This document shows positions 53,612 to 62,246 of a stretch of DNA of 64,000 nt, in pieces. Made by a program: the position numbers and the translations under genes. Below the pieces are notes generated by a model. That model was not told the origin of the DNA and ran no database searches. It saw only the letters and a list, made by a program, of their open reading frames with translations. Source of the stretch: Mycolicibacterium aurum (GTDB taxonomy: Bacteria; Actinomycetota; Actinomycetes; Mycobacteriales; Mycobacteriaceae); the NCBI GenBank assembly GCA_900078775.1, contig LT549889.1, positions 3,224,001 through 3,288,000 of the forward strand. Direction: 5' to 3'. Every line of letters starts with the position of its first letter. Position 1 is the first letter of the stretch.

Positions 53612-54243
53612 TCGCCGAGGATTCCGCGCTGCTGCGGGCCGGCATCGAACGCATCCTCGCCGATGCCGGGCACGAGATCGTCGCCGGTGTCCCGGACGCC
53701 ACCGAGCTGCTGCGGATCGTCAACGAGACGAATCCGGACCTGGCCATCCTGGATGTCCGGATGCCGCCCACCTTCACCGACGAAGGGATCCGGGCCGCCG
53801 CGCTGCTGCGGTCCCAGAACCCGGACTCGCCGGTGCTGGTGCTCTCCCACTATGTCGAGGAACGCTACGCCGCAGATCTGATCGCCTCGGACACAAGGGG
53901 TTTCGGTTATCTACTCAAGGACCGGGTCGCCGATGTCCCGGCCTTCCTGGACGCGGTCCGGGTGGTCGGGTCCGGTGGCACCGTGCTCGACCCGGAAGTG
54001 GTCTCCCAGATCCTGGTGCGGTCCCGGCGCCGCGCGACGCTGGAGGCGTTGACGCCGCGCGAGCAGGAGGTGCTGCAACTGATGGCCGAGGGCAAGACCA
54101 ACTCGGCGATCGCTGCGGCGCTGCACATCTCGGTGGGATCGGCGGAGAAACACATCGCCTCCATCTTCACCAAACTGGATCTGGCCCCCGACGACAGCGA
54201 GAACCGGCGCGTGCTCGCGGTCCTTCGGCACCTCGAATCCTGA
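53599..54243 (+). CDS. NarL/LuxR-family response regulator
   Basis: A 214-residue regulator. The receiver domain has Glu7/Asp8, phospho-acceptor Asp52 (LAILDVRMPP) and the conserved Lys in 'GYLLKDRV'. The C-terminal LuxR helix-turn-helix reads LTPREQEVLQLMAEGKTNSA then 'IAAALHISVGSAEKHIASIF'. It is the partner of the preceding kinase and likely controls this operon and envelope genes (inference). Confidence 0.95.
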   Translation: MRIVIAEDSALLRAGIERILADAGHEIVAGVPDATELLRIVNETNPDLAILDVRMPPTFTDEGIRAAALLRSQNPDSPVLVLSHYVEERYAADLIASDTRGFGYLLKDRVADVPAFLDAVRVVGSGGTVLDPEVVSQILVRSRRRATLEALTPREQEVLQLMAEGKTNSAIAAALHISVGSAEKHIASIFTKLDLAPDDSENRRVLAVLRHLES

Positions 54244-54263
54244 TCAGCACGAAAGGGCTCCAC

Positions 54264-55139
54264 GTGACCACCAACACCACCCTCGCTCCGCCCGAGCCGG
54301 CACCGCTGTCCACCGGTGGGCGTGGACCGCTGCGCATCCTGCTGGTCATCGCGGCGGCCACCGTCGTCGCGACCGCCCTGGCACTGCTGACCACGGCGGC
54401 CGTCGGGCTCAGCACGCTGCGCCTGGTGGCCGACCGTCAGTCGCTGCCCGCCGAGATGCGCGCCCTCACCGTGGACACCGCCGATTCCCCGATGGCGGTT
54501 CGCATCGTCTCCGACGCCGGGGCCGATGAGCCGCGGGTGGAGATCCGCACCCTGGCCTCCGAACGCGGCGACCGGCAGATCCTCAGCGTCACCGACGACG
54601 CCAACGGCACCCTGCTGCGGGTCGACCCGCACACCGGCCATCTGCCCTGGGGCGAACCGGGCGAAGTGACCGTGACGCTGCCCCCGGACCTCGGACGTCA
54701 GCTCGCGGTCACGGTGCGCCAGCACGCCGGCGTGCTGATCAGCGACGCCGACCTGGATCAGCTCACCGCGACCACCACCGACGGGGCGGTCGTCCTGCGC
54801 GGCACGGCGCGCCGGGTGCAGGTGCGCGGGCAGGACGGGCATATCCGGGCCCGCGAGCCGATCACCGTCACCGAATCGTTCACCGCGTCACTGGATAGCG
54901 GCAACATCGACGTCCGATTCGCCGGGACGCCGCCGAGCCGGATCGAGACCACCTCCCGCGAGGGCAATATCGAGATCACGCTGCCGCCGCCGGGGCCCTA
55001 TCTGGTGAATGCGTACTCCGGCGACGGCCGGGTCCGGGTGCGGGTGCCCGAGACCTCCGACCGGGCCCGGGCCGCCGCGGAGGTTACCGCACGTACCGAT
55101 GACGGCAACGTGGTCGTCGGTGCCCGCGAGGATCGCTGA
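54264..55139 (+). CDS. Membrane-anchored DUF4097-like beta-rich protein
   Basis: A 291-residue protein with one N-terminal membrane helix (LRILLVIAAATVVATALALL) and an extracytoplasmic right-handed beta-helix-like domain of repeated short strands ('TTTDGAVVLRGTARRVQVRG', 'TASLDSGNIDVRFAG', 'ETTSREGNIEITLPPPG', 'GDGRVRVRVPETSD'), the pattern of DUF4097/LiaI-type proteins often encoded next to envelope-stress two-component systems. GTG start with AAAGG upstream, 20 bp after the regulator. It likely acts as target or modulator of the kinase (inference). Family assignment is moderate. Confidence 0.75.
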   Translation: MTTNTTLAPPEPAPLSTGGRGPLRILLVIAAATVVATALALLTTAAVGLSTLRLVADRQSLPAEMRALTVDTADSPMAVRIVSDAGADEPRVEIRTLASERGDRQILSVTDDANGTLLRVDPHTGHLPWGEPGEVTVTLPPDLGRQLAVTVRQHAGVLISDADLDQLTATTTDGAVVLRGTARRVQVRGQDGHIRAREPITVTESFTASLDSGNIDVRFAGTPPSRIETTSREGNIEITLPPPGPYLVNAYSGDGRVRVRVPETSDRARAAAEVTARTDDGNVVVGAREDR

Positions 55140-55166
55140 GCGGATCCCCCGGCCGGACCACGCTTG

Positions 55167-55643
55167 TCAGTTGGGCGCGTGGCCCCGCGCGGTCTCCTGG
55201 CCCAGATACTCACGGGCCAGATCCGCCACATGATCGGGCAGCGCCCCGGCGGCGACATCGGCCAGGCTGGTCTGTTCCAGCACCGAACGCATGCTGGCCC
55301 GCAGCGCCCGCCACACATCGGTGAGCGCCGCGGTGGGGCCCGAATAGGGCAGATCGCCCAGACCGATGTCGCGGACGCTGGCCAGCGGCCCGTCGATGCA
55401 GCGCAGCACGTCGGCGATGCTGATATCGGTTGCGGCGCGGGCCAGCTGATAGCCGCCGTCGCGCCCGCGGTGGCTGCGCACCAGCCGGTCGGTGCGCAGG
55501 TCGGAGAGGATGTCGACCAGGAACTGGGCGGGGATGCCCTGGGCCTTGGCCAGCTCGTCGGTTTTCACCAGTTCACCGTTGTCGACGGTGGCCAGGTGGA
55601 CCATGGCGCGAACGGCGTACTCCGCCTTCGCCGACATCCGCAT
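55167..55643 (-). CDS. Rrf2-family transcriptional regulator lacking the cluster cysteines
   Basis: A 158-residue protein with the Rrf2 winged-helix N-terminus ([20 protein letters not shown], '[20 protein letters not shown]', '[20 protein letters not shown]'). Classical members such as IscR or NsrR bind an iron-sulfur cluster through three cysteines near residues 90-105; this protein has one cysteine only (VLRCIDG), so it probably binds none. It is downstream of the PPOX-fold gene, 32 bp away on the same strand, so the two may be co-transcribed. Target unknown. Confidence 0.88.
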   Translation of the reverse strand: MRMSAKAEYAVRAMVHLATVDNGELVKTDELAKAQGIPAQFLVDILSDLRTDRLVRSHRGRDGGYQLARAATDISIADVLRCIDGPLASVRDIGLGDLPYSGPTAALTDVWRALRASMRSVLEQTSLADVAAGALPDHVADLAREYLGQETARGHAPN

Positions 55644-55675
55644 ACCGCGAATTGTGCCATTGGCCCGTCCGCGGA

Positions 55676-56365
55676 TCAGTCCGGTGGCGGTTCCGCGTGG
55701 CGTAGCGGGCCGGTCATGGACTGCACCGATGCCGGTAGCGGCGTGTCCGGTGGGCAGTCCGGGGCCCGCCGCGGGGTGCCGTAGTGCATGGCGAGTGGGA
55801 CCACTCCGGCCCAAGCGCCGGCGGCCACATCGGACTCCGGGTCCTCGGGCCAGCCGTCGCTGACCTTGAGCGACCAGTTCGTGTCGGTGATCGGCAGCCG
55901 CAGCACCATGGTGGCCGCCAGCTCCCGTGCGGTGCCGGCCCGCAGTTCGGCCACCCGGCCGGGGATGAAGCGCTCGGTGAGCGCATCCAGGTGGCCACGC
56001 TTGTCCTCGTCACCGACGACGGCGAAGCTGCCGAACAGGGTGACGCTGCGGTAGTGGAACGAGGATTCGAACCCGCTGCGCGCCACCACCACTGCGTCCA
56101 GCGCGGTCACCGACACGGCGGTCTGGGCACCAGCGGCCAGTGCTCGCATCCACGGCGACCCGGTGGAGCCGTGGATCACCAGATCGTCGGCGAGACGGGC
56201 GAATCCGGTCGGCAACGCCACCGGGTGCCCGTCGCGGATCAGTGCCACGGTGGCCAGCGGGGTGCTGTCGAGCAGGTCGTCGAGGTCGTCGCGGGCGGTG
56301 CGCTGCTTCTCCCGGAGCCGGGTGACCCGGGTGGACGGCCGGTTGACGTCGTCCCGCTCCCCCAT
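55676..56365 (-). CDS. Pyridoxamine 5'-phosphate oxidase-fold flavin-binding protein
   Basis: A 229-residue split-barrel protein. '[22 protein letters not shown]', '[20 protein letters not shown]' and '[27 protein letters not shown]' (split) match the FMN-binding PPOX-like family related to nitroimidazole or tetrapyrrole reductases. The ATG at 56365 is preferred over the upstream in-frame ATG because of GGGAG upstream. Substrate unknown; it lies between an isochorismatase and the Rrf2 gene. Confidence 0.78.
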   Translation of the reverse strand: MGERDDVNRPSTRVTRLREKQRTARDDLDDLLDSTPLATVALIRDGHPVALPTGFARLADDLVIHGSTGSPWMRALAAGAQTAVSVTALDAVVVARSGFESSFHYRSVTLFGSFAVVGDEDKRGHLDALTERFIPGRVAELRAGTARELAATMVLRLPITDTNWSLKVSDGWPEDPESDVAAGAWAGVVPLAMHYGTPRRAPDCPPDTPLPASVQSMTGPLRHAEPPPD

Positions 56366-56398
56366 GGCGATCTCCCGTCGATGCACTGGCGCGGTCGG

Positions 56399-56995
56399 TC
56401 AGTCCGGGATCGCGGCGACGTCGGGTGCCACGATGGCGAACAGGTCGCTCAGGGCGGCCAGACTGGCCGACTGCAGGGCCGCGGCAGGCACCGTATCGCC
56501 GTCCGGGCCGGGCAGCGGCCGGGTGGCGGTTGCGCTGGCCACCACGGTCGGCGCGTAACCGAGGTTGAACGCGCCGCGCGCGGTGGAGTTGATGCACATG
56601 TGCGTCATGAACCCGGCCAGCACCAGGTTGGATGCGTTGACCGCCTTGAGCGACTCGTCGAGATCGGTCTGCACGAACGAGTTCGGGAACTGCTTGACCA
56701 CGACGGGTTCGTTCTCGCGCGGCGCGACGGAGTCGACGATCGCCCCGATCTCGGCGGTGATGTCGTACGGCGAACCGACCCCGCCGTTGTGCTGGATGTG
56801 GATGATCGGGATGCCGGCGGTGCGGGCCCGGTCCAGCAGGGCGGCGGTCTCGTCCAACGCGGCCTGCACACCGTCGAGTTCCATGACGCCGTAGGTGTAG
56901 GTGTTCTGGCAGTCGACGAGCACCAGCGCCGAATCCTTCAGCGGCGGCGGGGCGGAGGGCATGTTTTCCAGGGTGCGCAGCGTGGGACGGCTCAT
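56399..56995 (-). CDS. Isochorismatase-family hydrolase
   Basis: A 198-residue cysteine hydrolase with the triad Asp28 (LVLVDCQNTYT), Lys101 (VVVKQFPNSFVQ) and Cys134 (MTHMCINSTARGAF). The fold includes nicotinamidases and isochorismatases; 'MTHMCINSTARGAFNLGY' is typical of the general family and does not fix the substrate. ATG at 56995; a TAAGCT box 6 nt upstream makes a leaderless mRNA likely. It is the first of a same-strand set with the PPOX protein and Rrf2 regulator. Confidence 0.88.
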   Translation of the reverse strand: MSRPTLRTLENMPSAPPPLKDSALVLVDCQNTYTYGVMELDGVQAALDETAALLDRARTAGIPIIHIQHNGGVGSPYDITAEIGAIVDSVAPRENEPVVVKQFPNSFVQTDLDESLKAVNASNLVLAGFMTHMCINSTARGAFNLGYAPTVVASATATRPLPGPDGDTVPAAALQSASLAALSDLFAIVAPDVAAIPD

Positions 56996-57001
56996 GCGGC
57001 C

Positions 57002-57007
57002 AGCTTA
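57002..57007 (-). promoter_or_regulatory. Putative -10 box of the isochorismatase gene (leaderless)
   Basis: TAAGCT on the minus strand, six nucleotides before the ATG. Confidence 0.5.
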
Positions 57008-57123
57008 CGGACTGCTCGGCCCGGTGCACCATCTCACCTGCGTGGCGCGCTGGGCATGCGGACATCCTGCGTGAGCTGATCGACGGCAGCACGGGCGCTG
57101 CAGGTCATGACCGGTCGCGGAAA

Positions 57124-57174
57124 GCGGTACTACCGGCAGTACTACACGCAGGACAGTACTGCCGGTAGTACCGC
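57124..57174. repeat. Perfect 20-bp inverted repeat downstream of cysQ
   Basis: Arms 57124-57143 (gcggtactaccggcagtact) and 57155-57174 are exact complements around an 11-nt loop. It lies 33 bp beyond the cysQ stop. Each arm also contains the near-palindrome GTACTACCGGCAGTAC. It acts as a terminator or operator; TTTCC follows the stem on the minus strand. Confidence 0.85.
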
Positions 57175-57207
57175 ATCGGGCGGCGCATTGTCGGCGCTGA
57201 GACTCCG

Positions 57208-57942
57208 CTACTGCACCCGGGTGACCGCGAGCACCGCGTCGGCGAACTCCGGGCGGCACACGATGAGATCGGGCAGCGACACGTCGGACTGGTTGTAGAC
57301 CAGCGGTGAGCCGTCGATGCGCGAGGTGAACAGCCCGGCCGCCCGGGCGACGGCCACCGGCGCCGCCGAATCCCACTCGTACTGGCCGCCGGCGTGCACG
57401 TAGACATCGGAGATGCCCTGCGCAACCGACGCGACCTTGGCTCCGGCCGAACCCATTTCGACCAGCGTGCCGCCGAGCGCGTCGCGGACCGCCAGGGCGA
57501 CCGCCGGTGGGCGGGTGCGTGACACCACCACCCGCGGGGCCGCCGGGGCAGCGGCGGGGGCAGCCACCGTCGGGGTGGCCAACGTGACGCCCTGGGCCGG
57601 CAGCGCGACCGCTCCGGCGACCAGTTCACCGCGCTCCCACAGTGCCACGTGCACCGCCCAGTCCTCGCGGCCGAGTTCGGAGAACTCCCGGGTGCCGTCC
57701 AGTGGGTCGACGATCCACACCCGGTCGGCGTCCAGCCGGGCCTTGTCGTCGGCGCCCTCCTCCGACAGCACCGCATCCCCGGGCCGGTGCCGCGCCAGCG
57801 CGGCCATCAGGAACTCGTGGGAGCGCTTGTCCCCGGCGGCTTTTCGGTCGGCGGCCTCCGCCTCGGCCAGCTCGGCGCGCACCCCGAGCAGCAGCTCACC
57901 GGCCTCGGTGGCCAGCCGAGCGGCCAACTCGTGGTCGGTCAT
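57208..57942 (-). CDS. cysQ: CysQ-like 3'-phosphoadenosine 5'-phosphate phosphatase
   Basis: A 244-residue inositol-monophosphatase-fold enzyme with the metal motifs 'LSEEGADD', WIVDPLDGTREFSELG and 'YEWDSAAPVAVARAAG'. The REF(S/N)E context in the DPLDGT loop is typical of CysQ/PAP phosphatases. It hydrolyses PAP to AMP, relieving product inhibition of PAPS-using enzymes. Its ATG overlaps the cysNC stop by 4 bp, so it is translated with sulfate activation genes; in M. tuberculosis the cysQ gene is elsewhere (Rv2131c). A 20-bp inverted repeat follows it. Confidence 0.9.
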   Translation of the reverse strand: MTDHELAARLATEAGELLLGVRAELAEAEAADRKAAGDKRSHEFLMAALARHRPGDAVLSEEGADDKARLDADRVWIVDPLDGTREFSELGREDWAVHVALWERGELVAGAVALPAQGVTLATPTVAAPAAAPAAPRVVVSRTRPPAVALAVRDALGGTLVEMGSAGAKVASVAQGISDVYVHAGGQYEWDSAAPVAVARAAGLFTSRIDGSPLVYNQSDVSLPDLIVCRPEFADAVLAVTRVQ

Positions 57943-59789
57943 GCCCTGGTGCTCAGCAGATCGAGGACCTGCTGGGCCAGTTCGTCCGGGGTCTGATCCG
58001 GCGTCAACCGCAGATCCGGGTTCTTCGGCCGCTGATAGGGGCTGTCGATCCCGGTGAAGTGGGTGATCTCACCGCGGCGGGCCTTGGCGTAGAGCCCCTT
58101 GGGATCGCGGCGTTCGCAGTCCTCCAGCGGGGTGTCGCAGAACACCTCGAAGAAGTCGAAGCCCTGCTCGGTGTGCACGGCGCGGGCCAGATCCCGATGC
58201 GCTTCCAGCGGGCTGATCGCCGGCACCAGCACGATCTGGCCGGAGTCGGCGAGCAGCGTCGCGATGTGCGCCAACCGGCGCAGGTTCTCGGCGCGGTCGT
58301 CCATCGAGAAGCCCAGATCGGCGTTCAGGCCGTGCCGCAGGTTGTCCCCGTCGAGCACGTACGCGGGCCGGCCGGCGGCCAGCAGCTTCTGCTCGACAAG
58401 CATTGCCACCGAGGACTTTCCGGATCCGGACAGCCCGGTGAACCACACCGTGCAGCCCTTGGACAACCGGTCGGCGGCGGTGACCAGGTTCTGGTGGCGC
58501 ACCGCGTTGGGGCTGGAGGCCCGGCCCGCCGCCGGCACGGTGTCACGCACCATGCCCGCCGCGACGGTGCCGTTGGTGTCCGGATCGATCAGGATGAACG
58601 ATCCGGTGGCCGGGTTGCGCGAGTACTCGTCGAGCAGCAGCGGCACCTGGCTGCGCAACGTGACACGGCCGAGTTCGTTGAGCTTCAAGGCCGTTGCACT
58701 CTTGTCCCGGTGCAGGGTGTTGACGTCGAGACGGTAGTCCAGCTCGGTCACCCGGACCCGGGTGGTGCGGGTGGTGTGCTTGATGACGTAGTCCCGGCCC
58801 GGTTCCAGCGCGGCGTCGTCGGACATCCAGCACACGGTGGCGTCGAATTCCTGGGTCGCGTCGGGCTGATTGTGGGTCCGGGCCAGCATGTCGCCACGGG
58901 AGATGTCGATGTCGTCGGCCAGGCTGATCGACACCGCCATCGGCGGAAACGCCTCGGCGACAGGGCCGGTCGGACCGTCGATCGCGGTGATGGTGCTGGT
59001 CTTGCCGCCCGGCAACACCACGATCTCGTCGCCCGGGCGCAGCACGCCGCTGGCCACGGTGCCGGCGTAGCTGCGGTGATCGGCGTGCTCGCGGGTCTGC
59101 GGGCGGATCACGTACTGCACCGGGAAGCGGACGTCGACCAGGTTGCGGTCCCCGGCGATGTAGACGTCTTCGAGGTGCGCCAGCAGCGCCGGCCCCTCGT
59201 ACCAGGGAGTGACGTCGGACTTGGTGACCACGTTGTCGCCGTTGAGCGCGGACAGCGGGATGGCGGTCACGTCATGGACGTCCAGGCGCGCCGCGAACTC
59301 GTGGAAGTCGTCGCGGATCTGGTTGAAGCGGTCCTCATCCCAGTCGACGAGGTCCATCTTGTTCACCGCCAGCACGATGTGCCGCACACCGAGCAGCGAG
59401 GCCAGGAAGGCGTGCCGGCGGGACTGCTCGAGCAGACCGTGCCGGGCGTCGACCAGCACGATGGCCAGCTGCGCGGTGGACGTGCCGGTCACCATGTTGC
59501 GGGTGTACTGCACGTGCCCCGGGGTGTCGGCGATGATGAACTTGCGCTTGGAGGTGGCGAAGTAGCGGTAGGCGACATCGATGGTGATGCCCTGCTCCCG
59601 CTCGGCGCGCAGCCCGTCGGTCACCAAAGCCAGGTCGGTGTAATCGTTTCCGCGCTCCTTGGAGGTGCGCTCGACGGCGGCGAGCTGATCCTCCATGACG
59701 GCCTTGCTGTCATAGAGGAGGCGGCCGATCAGGGTGGACTTGCCGTCGTCGACCGAGCCTGCGGTGGCGATCCTGAGAAGTGTAGCCAT
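57939..59789 (-). CDS. cysNC: Bifunctional sulfate adenylyltransferase subunit 1 / adenylylsulfate kinase
   Basis: A 616-residue fusion. Residues 1-430 are CysN, an EF-Tu-like GTPase with P-loop IATAGSVDDGKSTLIGRLL, DTPGHVQYTRNM and NKMDLVDWDE. Residues 440-616 are the CysC kinase with P-loop GLSGSGKSSVAMLVE and 'DGDNLRHGLNADLGFS'. CysD with CysN makes APS from sulfate and ATP, driven by GTP; CysC makes PAPS. It is the second gene behind cysD (33-bp gap), before cysQ. Confidence 0.96.
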   Translation of the reverse strand: MATLLRIATAGSVDDGKSTLIGRLLYDSKAVMEDQLAAVERTSKERGNDYTDLALVTDGLRAEREQGITIDVAYRYFATSKRKFIIADTPGHVQYTRNMVTGTSTAQLAIVLVDARHGLLEQSRRHAFLASLLGVRHIVLAVNKMDLVDWDEDRFNQIRDDFHEFAARLDVHDVTAIPLSALNGDNVVTKSDVTPWYEGPALLAHLEDVYIAGDRNLVDVRFPVQYVIRPQTREHADHRSYAGTVASGVLRPGDEIVVLPGGKTSTITAIDGPTGPVAEAFPPMAVSISLADDIDISRGDMLARTHNQPDATQEFDATVCWMSDDAALEPGRDYVIKHTTRTTRVRVTELDYRLDVNTLHRDKSATALKLNELGRVTLRSQVPLLLDEYSRNPATGSFILIDPDTNGTVAAGMVRDTVPAAGRASSPNAVRHQNLVTAADRLSKGCTVWFTGLSGSGKSSVAMLVEQKLLAAGRPAYVLDGDNLRHGLNADLGFSMDDRAENLRRLAHIATLLADSGQIVLVPAISPLEAHRDLARAVHTEQGFDFFEVFCDTPLEDCERRDPKGLYAKARRGEITHFTGIDSPYQRPKNPDLRLTPDQTPDELAQQVLDLLSTRA

Positions 59790-59822
59790 GTTATTTATCC
59801 CGTCGCTTCGCTCGCCCCGACA

Positions 59823-60752
59823 TCAGAAGTAACCCTCCCGCTTGCGGTCTTCCATGCCGGCCTCGGAGATCCGGTCATCGGCGCGGGTGGCGCCACGTTC
59901 GGTCAGCCGGGATACCGCGGTCTCGGCGATCACCTCGGCCACGGTGCCGGCCAGCGACTCCACGCAGCCGGTGCAGGTAACGTCACCGACGGTGCGGAAC
60001 CGCACGGTCTTCTCGATGACGGGCTCGTCCTTGCGGGGCTGCAGGTACTTGTGCACCGCGAGCAGCATGCCGTCGCGCTCGAAGACCTGCCGCTGATGCG
60101 CGTAGTAGATGGACGGCAGCTTGATCTTCTCGGCGCCGATGTAGGACCAGATGTCGAACTCGGTCCAGTTGGACAGCGGGAAGGCGCGGATGTGCTCGCC
60201 CAACTTGTGCCGCCCGTTGTACAGGTTCCACAGCTCGGGCCGCTGGGCCTTGGGATCCCACTGGCCGAACTCGTCACGGAAGGAGAACACCCGCTCCTTG
60301 GCGCGGGCCTTCTCCTCGTCGCGGCGCGCCCCACCGAAGGCGGCGTCGAACTTGTGCTCGCGGATGGCGCGCAGCAGCGTGAACGTCTGCATCGGGTTGC
60401 GCGACGGGATGGTCTCCACCACCCGCCCGGCGTCGATGTCGTCCTGCACCTTGGCCACCACCAGGCGCACCCCGTGCTCGGCGACCATCTCGTCGCGGGC
60501 GGCCAGCACCTCGTCGAAGTTGTGCCCGGTGTCGACGTGCATCACCGGGAACGGCAGCCGGCCCGGCGCGAACGCCTTGATGGCCAGGTGCAGCATCACG
60601 ATGGAGTCCTTGCCGCCGGAGAACAGCAGCACGGGCTTCTCGAACTCCGCCGCGACCTCGCGGATGATGTGGATCGCCTCGGCCTCCAGCGAGCGCAGGT
60701 GGCTCAGCTCGTAGCGGGCGGCGGCCGGGTCGAGATCGGCGGGCGCGGTCAT
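59823..60752 (-). CDS. cysD: Sulfate adenylyltransferase subunit 2
   Basis: A 309-residue PP-loop enzyme, the catalytic ATP-sulfurylase subunit. The ATP motif is in PVLLFSGGKDSIVMLHLA; also seen are 'PVMHVDTGHNFDEVLAARDE' and 'FDAAFGGARRDEEKARAKER'. It works with CysN. It is the first gene of the cysD-cysNC-cysQ operon, with a clear promoter at 60804-60833. Confidence 0.97.
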   Translation of the reverse strand: MTAPADLDPAAARYELSHLRSLEAEAIHIIREVAAEFEKPVLLFSGGKDSIVMLHLAIKAFAPGRLPFPVMHVDTGHNFDEVLAARDEMVAEHGVRLVVAKVQDDIDAGRVVETIPSRNPMQTFTLLRAIREHKFDAAFGGARRDEEKARAKERVFSFRDEFGQWDPKAQRPELWNLYNGRHKLGEHIRAFPLSNWTEFDIWSYIGAEKIKLPSIYYAHQRQVFERDGMLLAVHKYLQPRKDEPVIEKTVRFRTVGDVTCTGCVESLAGTVAEVIAETAVSRLTERGATRADDRISEAGMEDRKREGYF

Positions 60753-60779
60753 CGCATCTCCATAAAGTTGGTAGATATG

Positions 60780-60799
60780 ACCAGAATTGCAATCATGGT
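60780..60799 (-). promoter_or_regulatory. Dyad operator candidate in the cysD leader
   Basis: ACCA-ga-ATTGCAAT-ca-TGGT: 16 of 20 positions are symmetric, including the perfect 8-mer ATTGCAAT. It sits between the cysD -10 box and the ATG, a place suited to a repressor of sulfate assimilation. Confidence 0.5.
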
Positions 60800-60803
60800 T
60801 GGG

Positions 60804-60833
60804 TATTTAACAGCCGACACCCCAGCACGTCAA
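60804..60833 (-). promoter_or_regulatory. cysD operon promoter
   Basis: -35 TTGACG (60828-60833) and -10 TAAATA (60804-60809) with an 18-bp spacer on the minus strand, about 50 bp upstream of the cysD ATG. The -35 is close to consensus, unusual in the window apart from rrn. Confidence 0.7.
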
Positions 60834-60847
60834 GAATTATGCGCAGG

Positions 60848-62215
60848 TCAGTTGCCCGTCACGTGCGCCGCGGCGCGCCGGGGCAACCGGACCGATTCGA
60901 CCAGCGTGATTGCCAACAGCGCGCCGAGCACCAGGAACGTCACCGAATACGAGGCGAACTGGCTGACCAGCAGAGCGGCCACCGCGATCCCCAACCCGGC
61001 GGCGAGTTCCTGCACCGAGGCGTTGAGCGTGTTGGCGTGGGTGAGCCTGTCGCCCTCGACATCGGCGAAGGCCAGGGTGTTGTAGGCGGTGAACCCGATC
61101 GAGCGCAGCGCGCCACTGACATAGAGGATGACGCCGATCAGCAGCACCGGCATGCCGGGCGTGATCAGCGCCAGCAGCCCGAAGCACGCCACCGAGGCGA
61201 TGCCGTTGACCAGCAGCACCGTGCGGATCCCGAATCGGCGCATCAGCGGCGTGGTCGCCGGCTTGACAGTCAGGTTGCCGACGAACAGCACCGCCACCAT
61301 CAGCCCGGCCCGCAACGGGGTCCACCCGAACTCCAGCACGAACTTCAGCGGCAACAGGAACGGCACCGCGGTGATCACCATCCGGTACAGCGACCCGGCG
61401 GTCACCGTGATGCGCAGTGTCCGCACCCGCAGCACCGCCAACCTGATCAGCGGCACCGAGGTCCGCAGCAGATGCCACAGCGCCAGGCCCAGCAACACCA
61501 CCGCGGCCGCGGCGCAGGCACCGACCAGTACCCAGTCCGTGCCGGTGACCCGGATGCTCTCCAGGGAGATCAGCGCCGCGGCGATGCCACCGCCGAGCAG
61601 CAGCATGCCCGGCCAGTCCAGTCTGCGCACGGCATCGGTGGGGCCACCGCGAACCAGCTTGAGCGCCAAGGCGAAACCGATGATGCCGAGCGGAATGTTG
61701 ACGGCAAAGATCCACCGCCAGCTGCCCAGCGTGGCGATCGCCCCGCCGAGCACCGGCGCCAACACCGGCGCCGCCAGGGCCGGCCAGGTGAGCAGCGCGA
61801 TGACCCGCACCCGGTCGGTGGTGGCGCTGTTGCGCAGCACCGCCAACCGGCCGACCGGCACCATCATCGCCCCACCGATTCCCTGCGCGACCCGCATCGC
61901 GACCAGCATGGGCAGCGAGGTGCTCAGCGCACAGCCCGCCGAGGCCAGCGTGAACACCACGATCGCGGCCAGGAACACCCGCCGCACCCCGAACCGGTCG
62001 GCCATCCACCCGGTCGCCGGGATCAGGACGGCGACGGTCACCAGATAGGCCGAGATCGCCACGTTCACATCCACCGCGCCGACACCCAGCGAGTCGGCGA
62101 TCAGCGGGATGGCCGGGGTGATGATCGTGGCGTCCAAGATCTCCATGAACATCGCGCCCGCGACCAGCAGGGCCATACCGCGCGGAAAGGTCGACGGAGT
62201 CTGAGGCTCGGGCAC
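60848..62215 (-). CDS. MFS drug:H+ antiporter (DHA-type)
   Basis: A 455-residue multi-helix transporter. The N-terminal 'FMEILDATIITPAIPLIADS' (motif D1), 'GWMADRFGVRRVF' (motif A) and 'ALAAPVLAPVLGGAIATLGS' (motif C, antiporter type) are all visible, with 12-14 predicted helices. The substrate is unknown. GTG start with TAGATT 6 nt upstream (leaderless candidate). It stands between canA and cysD, which are adjacent in M. tuberculosis, so it is an addition to that neighbourhood. Confidence 0.9.
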   Translation of the reverse strand: MPEPQTPSTFPRGMALLVAGAMFMEILDATIITPAIPLIADSLGVGAVDVNVAISAYLVTVAVLIPATGWMADRFGVRRVFLAAIVVFTLASAGCALSTSLPMLVAMRVAQGIGGAMMVPVGRLAVLRNSATTDRVRVIALLTWPALAAPVLAPVLGGAIATLGSWRWIFAVNIPLGIIGFALALKLVRGGPTDAVRRLDWPGMLLLGGGIAAALISLESIRVTGTDWVLVGACAAAAVVLLGLALWHLLRTSVPLIRLAVLRVRTLRITVTAGSLYRMVITAVPFLLPLKFVLEFGWTPLRAGLMVAVLFVGNLTVKPATTPLMRRFGIRTVLLVNGIASVACFGLLALITPGMPVLLIGVILYVSGALRSIGFTAYNTLAFADVEGDRLTHANTLNASVQELAAGLGIAVAALLVSQFASYSVTFLVLGALLAITLVESVRLPRRAAAHVTGN

Positions 62216-62221
62216 GGCAGG

Positions 62222-62227
62222 AATCTA
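62222..62227 (-). promoter_or_regulatory. Putative -10 box of the MFS gene (leaderless)
   Basis: TAGATT on the minus strand, six nucleotides before the GTG start. Confidence 0.5.
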
Positions 62228-62246
62228 CTGCGAGATGCGCAAGTCG

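Noticed and set aside
57642..61085. 1147-codon open frame on the plus strand
   Set aside because: It runs antisense through cysQ, cysNC and cysD; each has unambiguous motifs on the other strand.
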